Below are positions 50,401 through 57,439 of a stretch of 64,000 nucleotides of DNA, piece after piece (position 1 is the stretch's first letter; the number at the start of each line of letters is the position of its first letter). The DNA is from Lactobacillus hominis DSM 23910 = CRBIP 24.179. GTDB taxonomy: Bacteria; Bacillota; Bacilli; Lactobacillales; Lactobacillaceae. Below the pieces are notes generated by a model. The model saw only the letters and a list, made by a program, of their open reading frames with translations. It was not told the origin of the DNA and did not search any database. Position numbers and translations under genes: made by a program. The DNA lies in assembly GCF_000296835.1 (NCBI RefSeq), contig NZ_CAKE01000002.1:248001-312000 (forward strand), given 5' to 3'.

Positions 50401-52162
50401 TAGTAAGTTGGCTACCACTGGCATTATTAATAGTGATATTGTGTGTATTATTGTTTTTATTGGATAAAAGAGTGTAGAGACTACCACTAGCTAAAATGAT
50501 TGGTTGAGTAAAGCCACCATTGGCAATACCCAAAGTGTTTAACTTATCAGCAGTAAGTGTGGAGTTATTACCGAGATAAACGACTGACTGAGTATTATTT
50601 ATGACATTAGATGCACTGGTTACCTTACTAAAGTCCCAGTTAGAAAGATCAACATATTGAGCATTTGACCCAGCAAACAAAACTGACATATTGGTAACAT
50701 TGCTCGTGTTCCAGTTAGCAATCGCACTTGCATCAACCAATGATCCTTCATTGGCAAAAGTTGCTTCAAGATTAGTTACCTTACTGGTATTCCAGTTTTC
50801 CAAACCATGCAGGCTCGTTAGAGCCTGGTTAACATTAAATGCCCGATTCAGATCAGTCACATTGCTAGTATCCCACTTAGCTAAGGCACTAATGTCAGTC
50901 AAATTAGCATCACTCATAAAAATGACGCCCAGATCAGTTACATGACTTACATTCCAATTTTCTAGACCTTGTAAGTTCGTAAAACTATTATTAGCAAATG
51001 CAGTGTTAAGTTTTTGTAAACTATCAGTCTTCCAATTGCTTAAAGGAGAAAGATCTGTAACTTTGTTAACATTGTTAAAAATCCGGGTCATATTCGTAAC
51101 TTTTTGAACATCCCAGTTTTCCAAACCAGTTAAGCTAGTCAAGCCAGTCGCATTTTGGAATAAAAGGGACATATTAGTTACATTGGAAACATCCCAGTCA
51201 CTGATTCCAGTCAAAGATGATAGGTTAGAAGCACCTTCAAAAGTACTTTGCATCGAAGTAACGCTACTTGTGTCTAAACTGTTGGCATCTAAATTGGTCA
51301 AAGTAGTGTTCTTTTGGAAAGTATTATCTAAGTTAGTGCTTGCAAGCTTAATTTTCTTATCATCAGTTTTACTAAAGGCAATAGTAGCAGCATTTTGCCA
51401 GCTTTTAATTAAATCATTAGATATTGATACTTGAAGATTATTAGTTGATTTATCAGCAGCCGTAAAGTCAGCCTCATTAGGCACAATAATGTGAGTTTGA
51501 TCGCCGGTGTAGCCAGTTAATTGGTAATAATTGTTTCCATCAAATGTCGTGTTCTGCCCTGTCCATTTAGAGGTATCTAATGTCCCCCAAGTAGCAGAAT
51601 CATATCCGCCGTTAGTTGTGGCTGCTTTTGCTGCAGCTTTATTTTCTTGAAGAGCTTTAACATTTGCTACATTAGCAGCAGCCTTGCTTACATTAAGTTT
51701 ATTTGTCTTTTGATCTGCATTCTTAGCAGTATTTTCTTGAGTTGCAGAATTTGTTTCGTTTTTGGTTTGAGAAGTAGAAGAATTAGGCTTTGAAGTTTCA
51801 GATTTTTGAATAGTAGAAGGAGTTTCTGTAGACTGCGCAGTTGCACTAGCTTGATTATTATTTGAAGGAGTAGCTGCCGCGCTATCATCCTTTGTAAGTT
51901 CATCAGACTTGTGAACTACACTCTTTTGTGAATCATTATTTGTAACATCCTTTTGAACTGGATTAGCCTCAGTTTCTTGATCTTTTTTATTAGTTTGAGA
52001 ATTCTGCTCTTGTATATTATTAGGTAAAGTATCTGCATGAACCACTTCATTGTTACTTAATCCTAAAAATAAAGTTGACAAAAGAACAGAACAAGTTCCA
52101 ATAGTTAACTTTCTTATCCCGAATCTTTGTTTTGCATCTAAGTCACGTTTATTGAATAACAT
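41402..52162 (-). CDS. giant (3586-residue) LPQTG surface protein with BspA/DUF285, MucBP-like and about 19 MBG-type repeats
   Basis: The YSIRK-type signal (QRFGIRKLTIGTCSVLLSTLFLG) ends at VHA near residue 44. A Ser/Thr/Gln/Asn/Lys-rich region (about 45-190) follows. Residues about 265-530 hold DUF285/BspA-like leucine-rich repeats with the pattern LTGLENWDVSxVTNM. A region of mucin-binding type modules spans about 560-1270. From about 1275 to 3320 I count 19 repeats of roughly 90-130 residues, each with an SG-N-T-YTG-like start, a DxEFV strand and an NVGTYxVxLT core, as in MBG-type domains. Two MucBP-like modules follow, and then a Pro/Asp/Lys stalk and LPQTG (near 3550). It should reach far from the wall and bind mucus or other surfaces. 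The frame is open throughout. Confidence 0.92.
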   Translation of the reverse strand: MLFNKRDLDAKQRFGIRKLTIGTCSVLLSTLFLGLSNNEVVHADTLPNNIQEQNSQTNKKDQETEANPVQKDVTNNDSQKSVVHKSDELTKDDSAAATPSNNNQASATAQSTETPSTIQKSETSKPNSSTSQTKNETNSATQENTAKNADQKTNKLNVSKAAANVANVKALQENKAAAKAATTNGGYDSATWGTLDTSKWTGQNTTFDGNNYYQLTGYTGDQTHIIVPNEADFTAADKSTNNLQVSISNDLIKSWQNAATIAFSKTDDKKIKLASTNLDNTFQKNTTLTNLDANSLDTSSVTSMQSTFEGASNLSSLTGISDWDVSNVTNMSLLFQNATGLTSLTGLENWDVQKVTNMTRIFNNVNKVTDLSPLSNWKTDSLQKLNTAFANNSFTNLQGLENWNVSHVTDLGVIFMSDANLTDISALAKWDTSNVTDLNRAFNVNQALTSLHGLENWNTSKVTNLEATFANEGSLVDASAIANWNTSNVTNMSVLFAGSNAQYVDLSNWDFSKVTSASNVINNTQSVVYLGNNSTLTADKLNTLGIANGGFTQPIILASGSLYTLLSNKNNNTHNITINNASGSQLTTISVPVVYDAAGASNMTDAINSYKDMVDQKLEDYVTEHNYVLKRVSTAPVDDVTGHNNHLVNYANATYQVVTIPADQKKNLQIQDKTTYKGKTLTAKDLVTNVADFPSGTTFEFADNSEPNWDQVGTYNVKVIATYPVSVNGQQYTAVTAPATAKVTVTQQMQFTITYWDDTENKEIIQFDIKNAGNGGYSNDLKFPDGVNPAKYQSVSVSGVPAGATVAGDQWRSFTDPSCNWTIPNYKWTTEAAPSFYGANVVVHLVHKTQDVTNTDPAAQETRTVTVNYVKTKVNEDGTYTEDGNAFTSAVLDVYYIRQATKDLVTGTVTYGPWQWNTKKGDSNTPGYHVVSGTWTNLPQKWATVTADVPTLDGYTAYTGGPATNTSKVPANQFVFPTWNGSDGDTSDISKGSTAYTTAASLYEAQPVHTIFYVPNKTEARTITAKFVYAGGDKNGQSVAPDAQIQVFFKQAGTINASTNKVVYGDWTWDKTEDNLGFHVISGNWNIAQDGQFTVTPPDAGNDYVVANLNSTGTYTTVNFANPNYNSNTVFTTNNAPQWYVRNELTTYYVPKSLTQKTINRVINFTPVNQPGTPSVTQTTTQSATITRPVRVNADDSGVVFDGFDGSGWTTGEWDRYNNIPVPNNYTKVIKQIVTHPDGTTTETTLNIPNWRPIPAQTVTIDTLPTVINITYTATATAFLAGTNESTYTGSPITLDDLNNGDGDNPIYAGVTGPTGDVYTLQAGDVEFSSNNGQTWTTEMPTNAGTYELRWSEHGKQNIIKEFGNNSIKWVDAQGNSTFTSTATYIINPAPATFTLSNQTSGNYSKIYDAQPATSIDPSKLTITTNFNNAKVVLDTTGLTSDSYEWVDAQGNSISNPENVGTYYIKLKDAALSTLQKDNPNFTLINGGGLATYTITAAENTVSVDGTQTETYTGQPISVKYNANGNNSVQVSISSKDGATASLSNVQLDSGDFQIVDVSGKPITATNAGGVYHIVLTDAGANKIQQAVGDNYKISQGTSFGTLVINKAQASAEFSGNPSYTYTGSPNSDYLNGFSIKLNEPNNPTYNLVAGDIEFNIDGTWTTTVPINVGKYAVRLSQTGWDHIKEINSDNVTWSATASSGTGTYNITPASANTELSGHNSMVYNGNSVTTADLYTDGSTINVVISGNNVVNLPTSFTLAEGDYAWNTQDGKAPVNAGPYTLTLSSAGLDKIQAAIDEAVGKGNVILSKDNTGSATFQIEQAVSPNVQLDGSEKSEYNGQAVSFDPSNEETKKNFGFNNVQGLTIPDLTADDFEWVDQDGKPIAAPTDAGYYYLQLNEKGKTAFANANPNYTFVKDGNSTISGRITYHIYPASLIIGVSGTASQVYNGQNAAITQAQLDNGDIKLMWGNSNNEPIGLGSFTLIPEDLEVVDSAGNPVSHANAQENDKIGNPAYYVRLTSAALNKIKNLTGASNYDISLGKATGDFLIYARKAQVTLNGNQTTPYGTDLPLDPSAYHIELTNWNSSVPGPTEAEIIQKIGGLKAGDVYINGFTNGQMPVNVGSYQVKITDQLLQKLQAAFPDYDWDAVSGNNGTARSGSSNSDPIDARHEPATYVITPADTTVTISGAEHIKYGETATIQYGGDNGYSITITAPVKNATTDNEHEPIYTDLKLETGDLEFVTTPDNVGTYQVKLSAQGLKKLQDLTGSTNYNWTQGSAARANFFVDQMPVTITVGGNERNVTYGSNDWLKAIKENPQGYTLTVKTENGTTLNYQAKDGDLIFSQTPGDVGSYQVVLSSQGLDNLKTVLGTNYAYPQDASDVTTYGIFKVNQGEVTISLDGSDSKTYDGNATTPADLNTGKYNLTYSATVYAPDGTAQTIKLTSDDLQFANGDPINAGTYTVELSPAGEAKLKNLTGNNGDNYKWTFNTKATYTINAATEASASLSGSNQMTFNGSAVTTAELNNGGDIIVNLTFPGSTENSIYHLQDGDYIWTDGEAPTNVGTYTIKLTQAGLAHLQAAIDQYAGSGNVKISADSLTGSATFEIVPQSITDVTISGKDQEKTYDGQPASLDVKDLTINANDLVTDNPLSMKGITISDFDWYNAQGEKLDAIPTDSGTYEACLKPSALQTLQKDNPNYSFNAASGTIKYTINQKAATDTLGGNGNKIYNGQETSVSDVFNSITWTPSGLVAGQSLDLSKLSEADYAWYTKNSDGTYTEMTGLPTNAGTYYLKLKDSSIAKIQAANPNYSFATGAISGEYTYIISQAKAEITLPSTSDQTITWTGNPATIDPANFIPEITTDNPNEKTIALPSTLQLTTSDYEFLQNGKVISAPSEVGTYQVRLTEAGWQKVQNAITGNTNYTWSYQGEGNYHIQKATASITLDGSASTIYTGNPVVIPATDGVVNGINVKLSNGQTYVLKPADLEFVNNQGNPIPAPTNAGTYKVRLTEAALGQIRNLESNHYNYTYNNDAVDFTIEKANADVTTSGSYDVVYNGQTPEINVDKITNAIATNNGVDLTVPTLSADDYEWVDETGKVIAAPVNVGTYYLKLKDSSQSKIATNNNYDWSFDGLASVTISKATATISFNGSQESSYTGSVIALEPDKFEVKLSNGQTYKLTDKDIQVIGNPVNVGTYQVELSQAGIDAIKAADSNYDYSYDGSQGLLVITPAEATATISGSQTTKDLEVDPRNYSVVVVINGDKQVISGLTANDFVFSKDGHPAQLTEAGTYDVELSGDAINKIRQEYPNYNISFSSTATFILENSSQTINYVDADNKVISSIVIDGHIKGTKLPFKPEIPAGWVASDPSKLPTEITLNNGITSIAIKKQTTPQPPIPQSADQLVKFVDSEGNVIDSKTYTGAYDSTVSADLKIPAGYKLAEGESLPTTITILNGVTIINIVKDNGDNKPDNKPDDHPHIKPDDNNDKPNNKPAVPDKPHTDNHGHLVAPDGKIFPKGSHIAANGDVIGPNGRILYHAGMLTRIGERVVKKHLPQTGAASDNPVVAGLAILGASLGLFGLADRRKKRKEDK

Positions 52163-52229
52163 GTAGCCTCATACTCCTGTAGTAATTTCTATTAATAATA
52201 TGTTTAATTTAATACTATAAACCAGTTTT

Positions 52230-52235
52230 ATTATA
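52230..52235 (-). promoter_or_regulatory. -10 element of the giant surface protein gene
   Basis: TATAAT on the minus strand, about 70 bases before the start at 52162. The -35 is weak. Confidence 0.4.
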
Positions 52236-52334
52236 CCGCTAAGCATAACATAACGCTATTTAGAAGGTAATAAGTTAATCATTATTAAGTAATTAGATAA
52301 TCGGAGCTGAGCTTGTATATTCTTTTACGATACT

Positions 52335-53546
52335 TTATAAAGTTTTCTTTTCTTTTTTAAAGCTGCGAATCTTAGTAACATCTTGGGCAACTTCTAAGCA
52401 TCCCAAATACTTGCCTGACTCATCACGCACTGCAAAATATTGCAAATATAAATATCGCTTCATATGTCTAGGTTCAAACCAAAATTCATACTTATCCTTT
52501 TCACCTGTATGAAAAGCATCAAATATCTTTTTAACTACCGGTACACTTTCTGGAAGATGACAAGAGTAAACAGAGTTTCCCAGTGCATTGCTTGAATGAG
52601 GAAAAATTGAAGCACCGCCTCCAAAATAAACTACCTTATCATTTTCATCAATAAAAGTTAAAGCAAACGGCAACAAGTCCAAAATAGCATTGAGCTGCCT
52701 TAAATTCAGACTCCCTTCTTTAAAGTTAAGTATTAAACCAGATAGTTTTTCTAATGATACTGCACCTGAATTTGTATTAGCAGTCGAATTATGGCTTGCT
52801 TGCCAGTTCATTGGCTTTTGAATCAAGGTATAACCAATCTGGTCTTCTTCTTTTTTAACGTTATACCAATCCTGCTCATTTGCGACTTCGTCTATCATTG
52901 GGATCATGATTTTTTCTTCTTTAACGATCATCTCAAGTACTTCATGGCTGGCTTGTTTAATGGTCGACTCTACATAATTCATGTCAGGTTTTGGTGCATC
53001 GACAGCTTCATTTGCTTGCGCGATCAATTTTCTGATCTTATCATCAACGCCCCACATCACTTGCGGCGGCGCTGTAATCCCGTATTTATTCATTAGCGGA
53101 AAAATCGATGTTTCTTTTCTAGCATAGTGCTTGTGGATCGTGGCTAAATCACGCAATTCTGTTTGAAGCTTATTTAAGGCTGCCTGATCACCATTTTTAA
53201 ACTTTTCAAGATCTGGCAGTAAAGCATCTTCAATCAAGGACTTAATGACGAGATTTTCTAACTTGATAGTGTGGACTGGATGACCAGGAATTGAAAAATC
53301 GGGATTTTCTTTATTTTGCTTAATATTATCTTTGAACAAGTCCACATGTACATTACACAAATACTGAATTTGGCGCGGATCTAGCCCGCCTGCAATTAGT
53401 GCACGTTCAGCTTTAGTGATCTCGCTGACGTCGACTTGGTCAAAATTTTCTTGAAACATTTTTTTAGCGTTTGCTAAGTCGCCGCCATCTTGAATATAGT
53501 GTAGAATCTTTAAAATCGCTGCTTGTCTTTTGTTATCTTGCTTCAT
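52335..53546 (-). CDS. DUF438 - hemerythrin - PAS protein
   Basis: 403 residues. Residues about 5-75 match DUF438 (LHYIQDGGDLANAKKMFQENFDQVDVSEI...ALIAGGL). About 85-215 form a hemerythrin-like four-helix domain with the ligand-type residues in HPVHTIKLEN, TIHKHYARKETSIFP (HxxxE) and SHEVLEMIVKEEKIMIP. About 275-400 is a PAS domain (LRQLNAILDLLPFALTFIDENDKVVYFGG...GKYLGCLEVAQDVT). Such proteins bind a di-iron site or haem and are thought to sense oxygen or nitric oxide, or to protect iron enzymes. The DUF59-DUF1858 gene lies directly upstream, and the oxygen-sensitive nrdDG genes follow beyond it. The PAS domain has a stand-alone relative at 5673-6098. Confidence 0.9.
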   Translation of the reverse strand: MKQDNKRQAAILKILHYIQDGGDLANAKKMFQENFDQVDVSEITKAERALIAGGLDPRQIQYLCNVHVDLFKDNIKQNKENPDFSIPGHPVHTIKLENLVIKSLIEDALLPDLEKFKNGDQAALNKLQTELRDLATIHKHYARKETSIFPLMNKYGITAPPQVMWGVDDKIRKLIAQANEAVDAPKPDMNYVESTIKQASHEVLEMIVKEEKIMIPMIDEVANEQDWYNVKKEEDQIGYTLIQKPMNWQASHNSTANTNSGAVSLEKLSGLILNFKEGSLNLRQLNAILDLLPFALTFIDENDKVVYFGGGASIFPHSSNALGNSVYSCHLPESVPVVKKIFDAFHTGEKDKYEFWFEPRHMKRYLYLQYFAVRDESGKYLGCLEVAQDVTKIRSFKKEKKTL

Positions 53547-53635
53547 TTTGCTTCCTAAACTAAAAATTTATATTATATTTTCAAAGTCAATTGAGAGTGG
53601 CTCATCAAAACCTACGTAAAATTGCAATTTCACTA

Positions 53636-54229
53636 TTATCCATCAATTACTTTATAGCCCTTATCTTCAAAGGCTTTTTTTATTTTAGCTAAATCTAAAT
53701 GCATAGCTTGTGCACCTAGTGGGATCGTCATTACCCTTCCTACTGTTGAAAGCAGTCCTGGGATCTTAATTCTAGTAAAACCACAATCATACATAATCTG
53801 AATAAAATCAGGATATTGGCTGGCTAGTTTTTTAATTGGAACACTAAAGTCAATAATTTTTTCTTTTTCTTCAGTTGCTTCAATTTCCTCTTCTTGATCA
53901 ATTGCTTGCTCATTATCTAACATTCCCAATTGCTTTTTAGCTGCCTGAGTCATTTTTTCTGGACTCCAAACCGGATACCAAACAAGCTTAACGTCAACTT
54001 TATCAATACCATCAACTTGCAAGACGGCTTTTTCAATTTGATCTTGCAAATATGAAGAAAGCGGGCAACCTGAAATAGTAAGTGTCATCTTCACCGTGGC
54101 ATGCGAGCCTTCAATATCAATACCATAAATTAACCCCAAATTAACTACATCAACTAATAATTCAGGATCTTGGACCTTTTGCAGCTGAGTCATAATTTGA
54201 TCAACCAATTGTAAGTTCTTTTCTTTCAT
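53636..54229 (-). CDS. DUF59 (MIP18/SufT-like) - DUF1858 fusion protein
   Basis: 197 residues. The N-terminal 100 residues are a DUF59 domain (VQDPELLVDVVNLGLIYGIDI...TLTISGCPLSSYLQDQIEKAV), with the conserved Cys as in SufT/PaaD-type Fe-S maturation factors. After an acidic linker (EEEIEATEEKEK) comes a DUF1858 domain (IKKLASQYPDFIQIMYDCGF...GRVMTIPLGAQAM). DUF1858 commonly accompanies DUF438-hemerythrin proteins, encoded here 90 bases downstream. A role in assembly or repair of iron-sulfur clusters, perhaps the one in NrdG, fits the neighbourhood but is an inference. Confidence 0.85.
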   Translation of the reverse strand: MKEKNLQLVDQIMTQLQKVQDPELLVDVVNLGLIYGIDIEGSHATVKMTLTISGCPLSSYLQDQIEKAVLQVDGIDKVDVKLVWYPVWSPEKMTQAAKKQLGMLDNEQAIDQEEEIEATEEKEKIIDFSVPIKKLASQYPDFIQIMYDCGFTRIKIPGLLSTVGRVMTIPLGAQAMHLDLAKIKKAFEDKGYKVIDG

Positions 54230-54240
54230 TGCTTTACCTC

Positions 54241-54275
54241 AAAAAAATAAGAGAAACAAAATTGTCTCTCTTATA
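54241..54275 (-). terminator. terminator of the nrdDG operon
   Basis: ATAAGAGA...TCTCTTAT hairpin with T run on the minus strand, 12 bases after the nrdG stop. Confidence 0.8.
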
Positions 54276-54286
54276 TTCTACATAAC

Positions 54287-55000
54287 CTATCGGACTAATT
54301 TGTCCCAAATTATAACTTTATTAGCTTTGAGCGATTTTTGAACGTCAATAATTCTTTGATTGCTTGAACCTCTAAATTGTAGGGTTAAGTCCTTCAAATC
54401 ATCCATAAAGCGACCATCAACTAAAATATCAATCTTAGATAGCATCTCTTTTTTATCGGGGGTTTCTTTTTGCAATTCATCCCAGGCATAGCCAGACCAA
54501 GACCAAATATCTTTACTATGACCAAACTCCTTGCGGACGCGATTTATAATTTTTAGACAAACCCAGGTATTCAAAAATGGTTCGCCACCAAGTAGCGTTA
54601 AGCCCTGAACATAAGATTGAGACATATCTTCAATGATCTTATCTTCTAGTTCTTGGGTATAAGGTCGACCATAATTAAAATTCTGAGCAGCTAAGTTATA
54701 GCATCCCGGACAGTCAAACAAGCAGCCACTCACATAAAGACTGCACCGCACTCCTTCACCATCAACGAAGTTAAACGGCTTATAGTCTGCAATCTTATGT
54801 TTAGAATATTCTTCTGAAACCCACTCACCTGGCTTAGGATTTTTAGGCATTTTGTGCTGACGCTTGAGGAGTTTAGCATGCTGGACTTGGGGCTTATATT
54901 GGTTAGCATCGACAAAAACGGTATCGCCGCCAATATTTACTTTGATTAAATTACCACGGACGTCAGGTCCTTCTTGGTTATTTTTATCCTTTTCAGGCAT
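54287..55000 (-). CDS. nrdG: anaerobic ribonucleotide reductase activating protein (radical SAM)
   Basis: 237 residues, longer than the minimal NrdG because of an N-terminal extension of about 70 residues. The radical-SAM cluster motif is CLFDCPGCYN (Cys-x4-Cys-x2-Cys spacing), followed by LTLLGGEPFLN. It binds a 4Fe-4S cluster, cleaves S-adenosylmethionine and makes the glycyl radical on NrdD. Its ATG overlaps the nrdD stop codon (TAATG), so the two are translationally coupled. Confidence 0.95.
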   Translation of the reverse strand: MPEKDKNNQEGPDVRGNLIKVNIGGDTVFVDANQYKPQVQHAKLLKRQHKMPKNPKPGEWVSEEYSKHKIADYKPFNFVDGEGVRCSLYVSGCLFDCPGCYNLAAQNFNYGRPYTQELEDKIIEDMSQSYVQGLTLLGGEPFLNTWVCLKIINRVRKEFGHSKDIWSWSGYAWDELQKETPDKKEMLSKIDILVDGRFMDDLKDLTLQFRGSSNQRIIDVQKSLKANKVIIWDKLVR

Positions 55001-57210
55001 TAATATTCCTTGTTCTTTCTAATTTCTTTACTTGCTACTTGTTGCTCCATACCTAAGTTCATGTGCTTTACCCGGTGGACAATTTCTTCGTGACGGCCAT
55101 GAACCATTGGACGCTTAAGTGGATTTCCTAAATAGCCACAAGTACGTTTTACACAATCACAGGTTTCTGGATCGTGATTGCCACACTTCGGACATTCAAA
55201 TCCCTTAGCAGTTGCCTTAAATTCACCGGCAAAGCCGCACTTGAAGCAGTGGTCAATTGGAGTGTTTGTTCCTAAATATCCCACCTTATCATAAGCCCAG
55301 TCCCAAACAGCTTCTAAGGCCTTAGGATTTTGCTTTAAGTTAGGGTATTCACAGTAATGGATAAAGCCACCAGCAGCATAATATGGGTATGGTGCTTCAA
55401 AAGCTAACTTTTCAAATGGGGTTGGGTGTTTTCTAACATCGTAGTGGAAAGAGTTAGTGTAGTATTCCTTATCGGTGATGTCTTTGACCTTGCCAAATTT
55501 TTCAGTATCTAATCTGCAGAATCTATCAGTTAAGCTCTCACTAGGAGTTGAGTAAACGCTGTAGTGGTAGTGGTTAGGATCTTGTTTTTCCCACTTAGCG
55601 CAGTAGTCGTGAAGCTGCTTAACAATATTAATTGTAAATTGGTGAGCTTGCTCATTATGCTCCCAATTAGGACCATAAAAGACAGTGCCGACTTCATAAA
55701 GTCCGATGTAGCCAAGTGAAACGGTGCAGCGACCATTGATAAAGAGCTGGTTGACGTCATCAGTTGCCTTTAAACGTTTACCAAACGCACCATATTCATA
55801 CAAAATTGGAGCATTATCAGGCACGGCTTGGCGACAGCGCGCTGCTTTGACTTGGAGTGCTTCGTGAGCAGTTTGAACTTTTTCTTTAAAGATCTTCCAG
55901 AACAAGTCCTTGTCACCCTTTGATTCCATTGCAATTCTCGGTAGATTTAAAGTGACAACTCCCAAGTTCATTCGACCCGAGTTAACTTCCTTGCCAGTTT
56001 CAGGATCTTCCCAGCCTTGTAAAAATGAGCGACAACCCATTGGCGCCTTAAAGGATCCAGTGATCTTTTTAAGAGTGTCATACATGACAACATCTGGGTA
56101 CATTCTCTTAGTTGAACATTCTAAGGCTAATTCTTTGATGTCATAGTTAGGATCACCAGGATGCAAGTTAAGGCCTTTTTTTAAGGTGAAAACTAATTTA
56201 GGAAAGATTGCAGTTCGCTTATCTTTACCTAATCCTTCAATTCGGATCTTAAGGATAGATTTTTGAATTTCACGCTCAATCCAGCTCGTACCCAGTCCAA
56301 AGCCTAAAGTGGTAAATGGTGTTTGACCCTGACTTGAAAACAAGGTATTAATCTCATATTCAAGTGCTTGCATAGCATCGTAGATATCTTTTTTAGTGCG
56401 CTTTTTGGCAAAAGCTTCGATCTTTTCTTCATCATCAAAGAACTCACTGGCTTCTTTAATATTCTTGTGGTAGTTCTTTTCAGCATATGGAGCTAAGACC
56501 TCGTCAACGCGATCAGCACTACAGCCACCGTATTGACTAGAAGCGACATTAGCGATGATTTGTGACATTTGAGCTGTTGCGGTTTCAATTGAATGTGGAC
56601 TTTCAATATTTGCATTACCGATGGTAAAACCATGAGCCAGCATTTCTTTAAAATCAATCAAGCAGCAGTTAGTCAACGGACTGAGTGGAGTGTAGTCTAA
56701 GTCGTGCCAGTGAATATCACCACGCAAGTGCGCTTTTGCAATATGTTCAGGCATCATAGTTAGACCGATAGTTTTACCCACCACACCAGCTGTTAAATCA
56801 CGCTGGGTTGAAAAAACTCGTGAATCCTTATTAGCATTTTCATTAACGATAGTTGGATCATGGTGGACTAAACGTTGCAAACGGTTAGTAGTCTTAGTTT
56901 GCTCTTTAAAGTTAAGTTCATCTTGTCTTCTATAGTCAATATAAGCTTGGGCCTGTTTAACGTAGCCTTCTTCACGCAAAACTGCCACAAAGCTTGCCGC
57001 AATATCTTGGGCACGCACATTATCTTTATTGCTGATCTTTTTCAAAATCAAGGGCAATAATTGACCTTCTTGATCCTTTAAGCCCATTTTTTCTAAGATC
57101 ATTTGTAATTTATAAAGTCCAAAGTCGTAGACGCTACCGTCACGTTTAGTAACTTTTTCAGGGATATTTAAGTCATTGGCTTTTTGAATTTCGCGGCGTT
57201 GTTTTAGCAT
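55000..57210 (-). CDS. nrdD: anaerobic (class III) ribonucleoside-triphosphate reductase
   Basis: The start is ATG at 57210 (736 residues). The frame reaches up to 57336 but would read through the promoter/operator. An ATP-cone (VTKRDGSVYDFGLYKLQMILEKMG) is at the N-terminus. The catalytic barrel contains SPLTNCCLID. Near the C-terminus there are two CxxC zinc pairs (CFKCGFAGEF, CPKCG) and the glycyl radical loop RTCGYLG. It makes dNTPs without oxygen and needs NrdG. The promoter region carries one good and one weak NrdR-like box. Confidence 0.97.
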   Translation of the reverse strand: MLKQRREIQKANDLNIPEKVTKRDGSVYDFGLYKLQMILEKMGLKDQEGQLLPLILKKISNKDNVRAQDIAASFVAVLREEGYVKQAQAYIDYRRQDELNFKEQTKTTNRLQRLVHHDPTIVNENANKDSRVFSTQRDLTAGVVGKTIGLTMMPEHIAKAHLRGDIHWHDLDYTPLSPLTNCCLIDFKEMLAHGFTIGNANIESPHSIETATAQMSQIIANVASSQYGGCSADRVDEVLAPYAEKNYHKNIKEASEFFDDEEKIEAFAKKRTKKDIYDAMQALEYEINTLFSSQGQTPFTTLGFGLGTSWIEREIQKSILKIRIEGLGKDKRTAIFPKLVFTLKKGLNLHPGDPNYDIKELALECSTKRMYPDVVMYDTLKKITGSFKAPMGCRSFLQGWEDPETGKEVNSGRMNLGVVTLNLPRIAMESKGDKDLFWKIFKEKVQTAHEALQVKAARCRQAVPDNAPILYEYGAFGKRLKATDDVNQLFINGRCTVSLGYIGLYEVGTVFYGPNWEHNEQAHQFTINIVKQLHDYCAKWEKQDPNHYHYSVYSTPSESLTDRFCRLDTEKFGKVKDITDKEYYTNSFHYDVRKHPTPFEKLAFEAPYPYYAAGGFIHYCEYPNLKQNPKALEAVWDWAYDKVGYLGTNTPIDHCFKCGFAGEFKATAKGFECPKCGNHDPETCDCVKRTCGYLGNPLKRPMVHGRHEEIVHRVKHMNLGMEQQVASKEIRKNKEY

Positions 57211-57244
57211 AGTTAATTCTTCTTTCGTTAGATAGCATATGTCT

Positions 57245-57253
57245 ATTCTAACA
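57245..57253 (-). promoter_or_regulatory. extended -10 promoter of nrdDG
   Basis: Minus-strand TGT-TAGAAT (57245-57250 plus TG), 35 bases before the start. The NrdR-like boxes lie just upstream over the -35. Confidence 0.55.
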
Positions 57254-57257
57254 GAAA

Positions 57258-57301
57258 ACACAACATATTGTATGCTGCAGAATCCGAACAATACATTTTG
57301 T
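57258..57301. promoter_or_regulatory. nrdR box: NrdR-like operator (one good, one weak box)
   Basis: ACACAACATATTGTAT (57258-57273) differs from the NrdR consensus ACACWATATATWGTGT at two positions. A second, looser element ACAATACATTTTGT lies at 57288-57301, with a centre-to-centre distance of about 29 bp. Paired boxes about three helical turns apart are the usual NrdR layout. Confidence 0.6.
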
Positions 57302-57376
57302 AGGTGCAAAAAGCCTACTGGGATAGTAATACACACTTTTAAAAATATTTTTCAAATTTTGTATAGGATTCAATAG

Positions 57377-57417
57377 ACAAAAAAATAGTGGGTTCGCAAT
57401 CTCGAATCCACTATTTT
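57377..57417 (-). terminator. terminator of the 1171-residue surface protein gene
   Basis: AAAATAGTGGGTTCG / CGAATCCACTATTTT stem (one mismatch) and T run on the minus strand. Confidence 0.9.
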
Positions 57418-57439
57418 ATCTTTGATAAGGAAGAATTAT

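Noticed and set aside
41618-52000. Plus-strand and other-frame ORFs inside the giant surface protein
   Set aside because: They have no SD, show odd composition (Ser/Ile/Cys/Trp-rich shadows) and lie entirely within a long, well-supported minus-strand gene.
57211-57336. N-terminal extension of NrdD by 42 residues
   Set aside because: It would be translated through the extended -10 and NrdR-like operator. Family alignments start at the ATP-cone, a few residues after the ATG at 57210.
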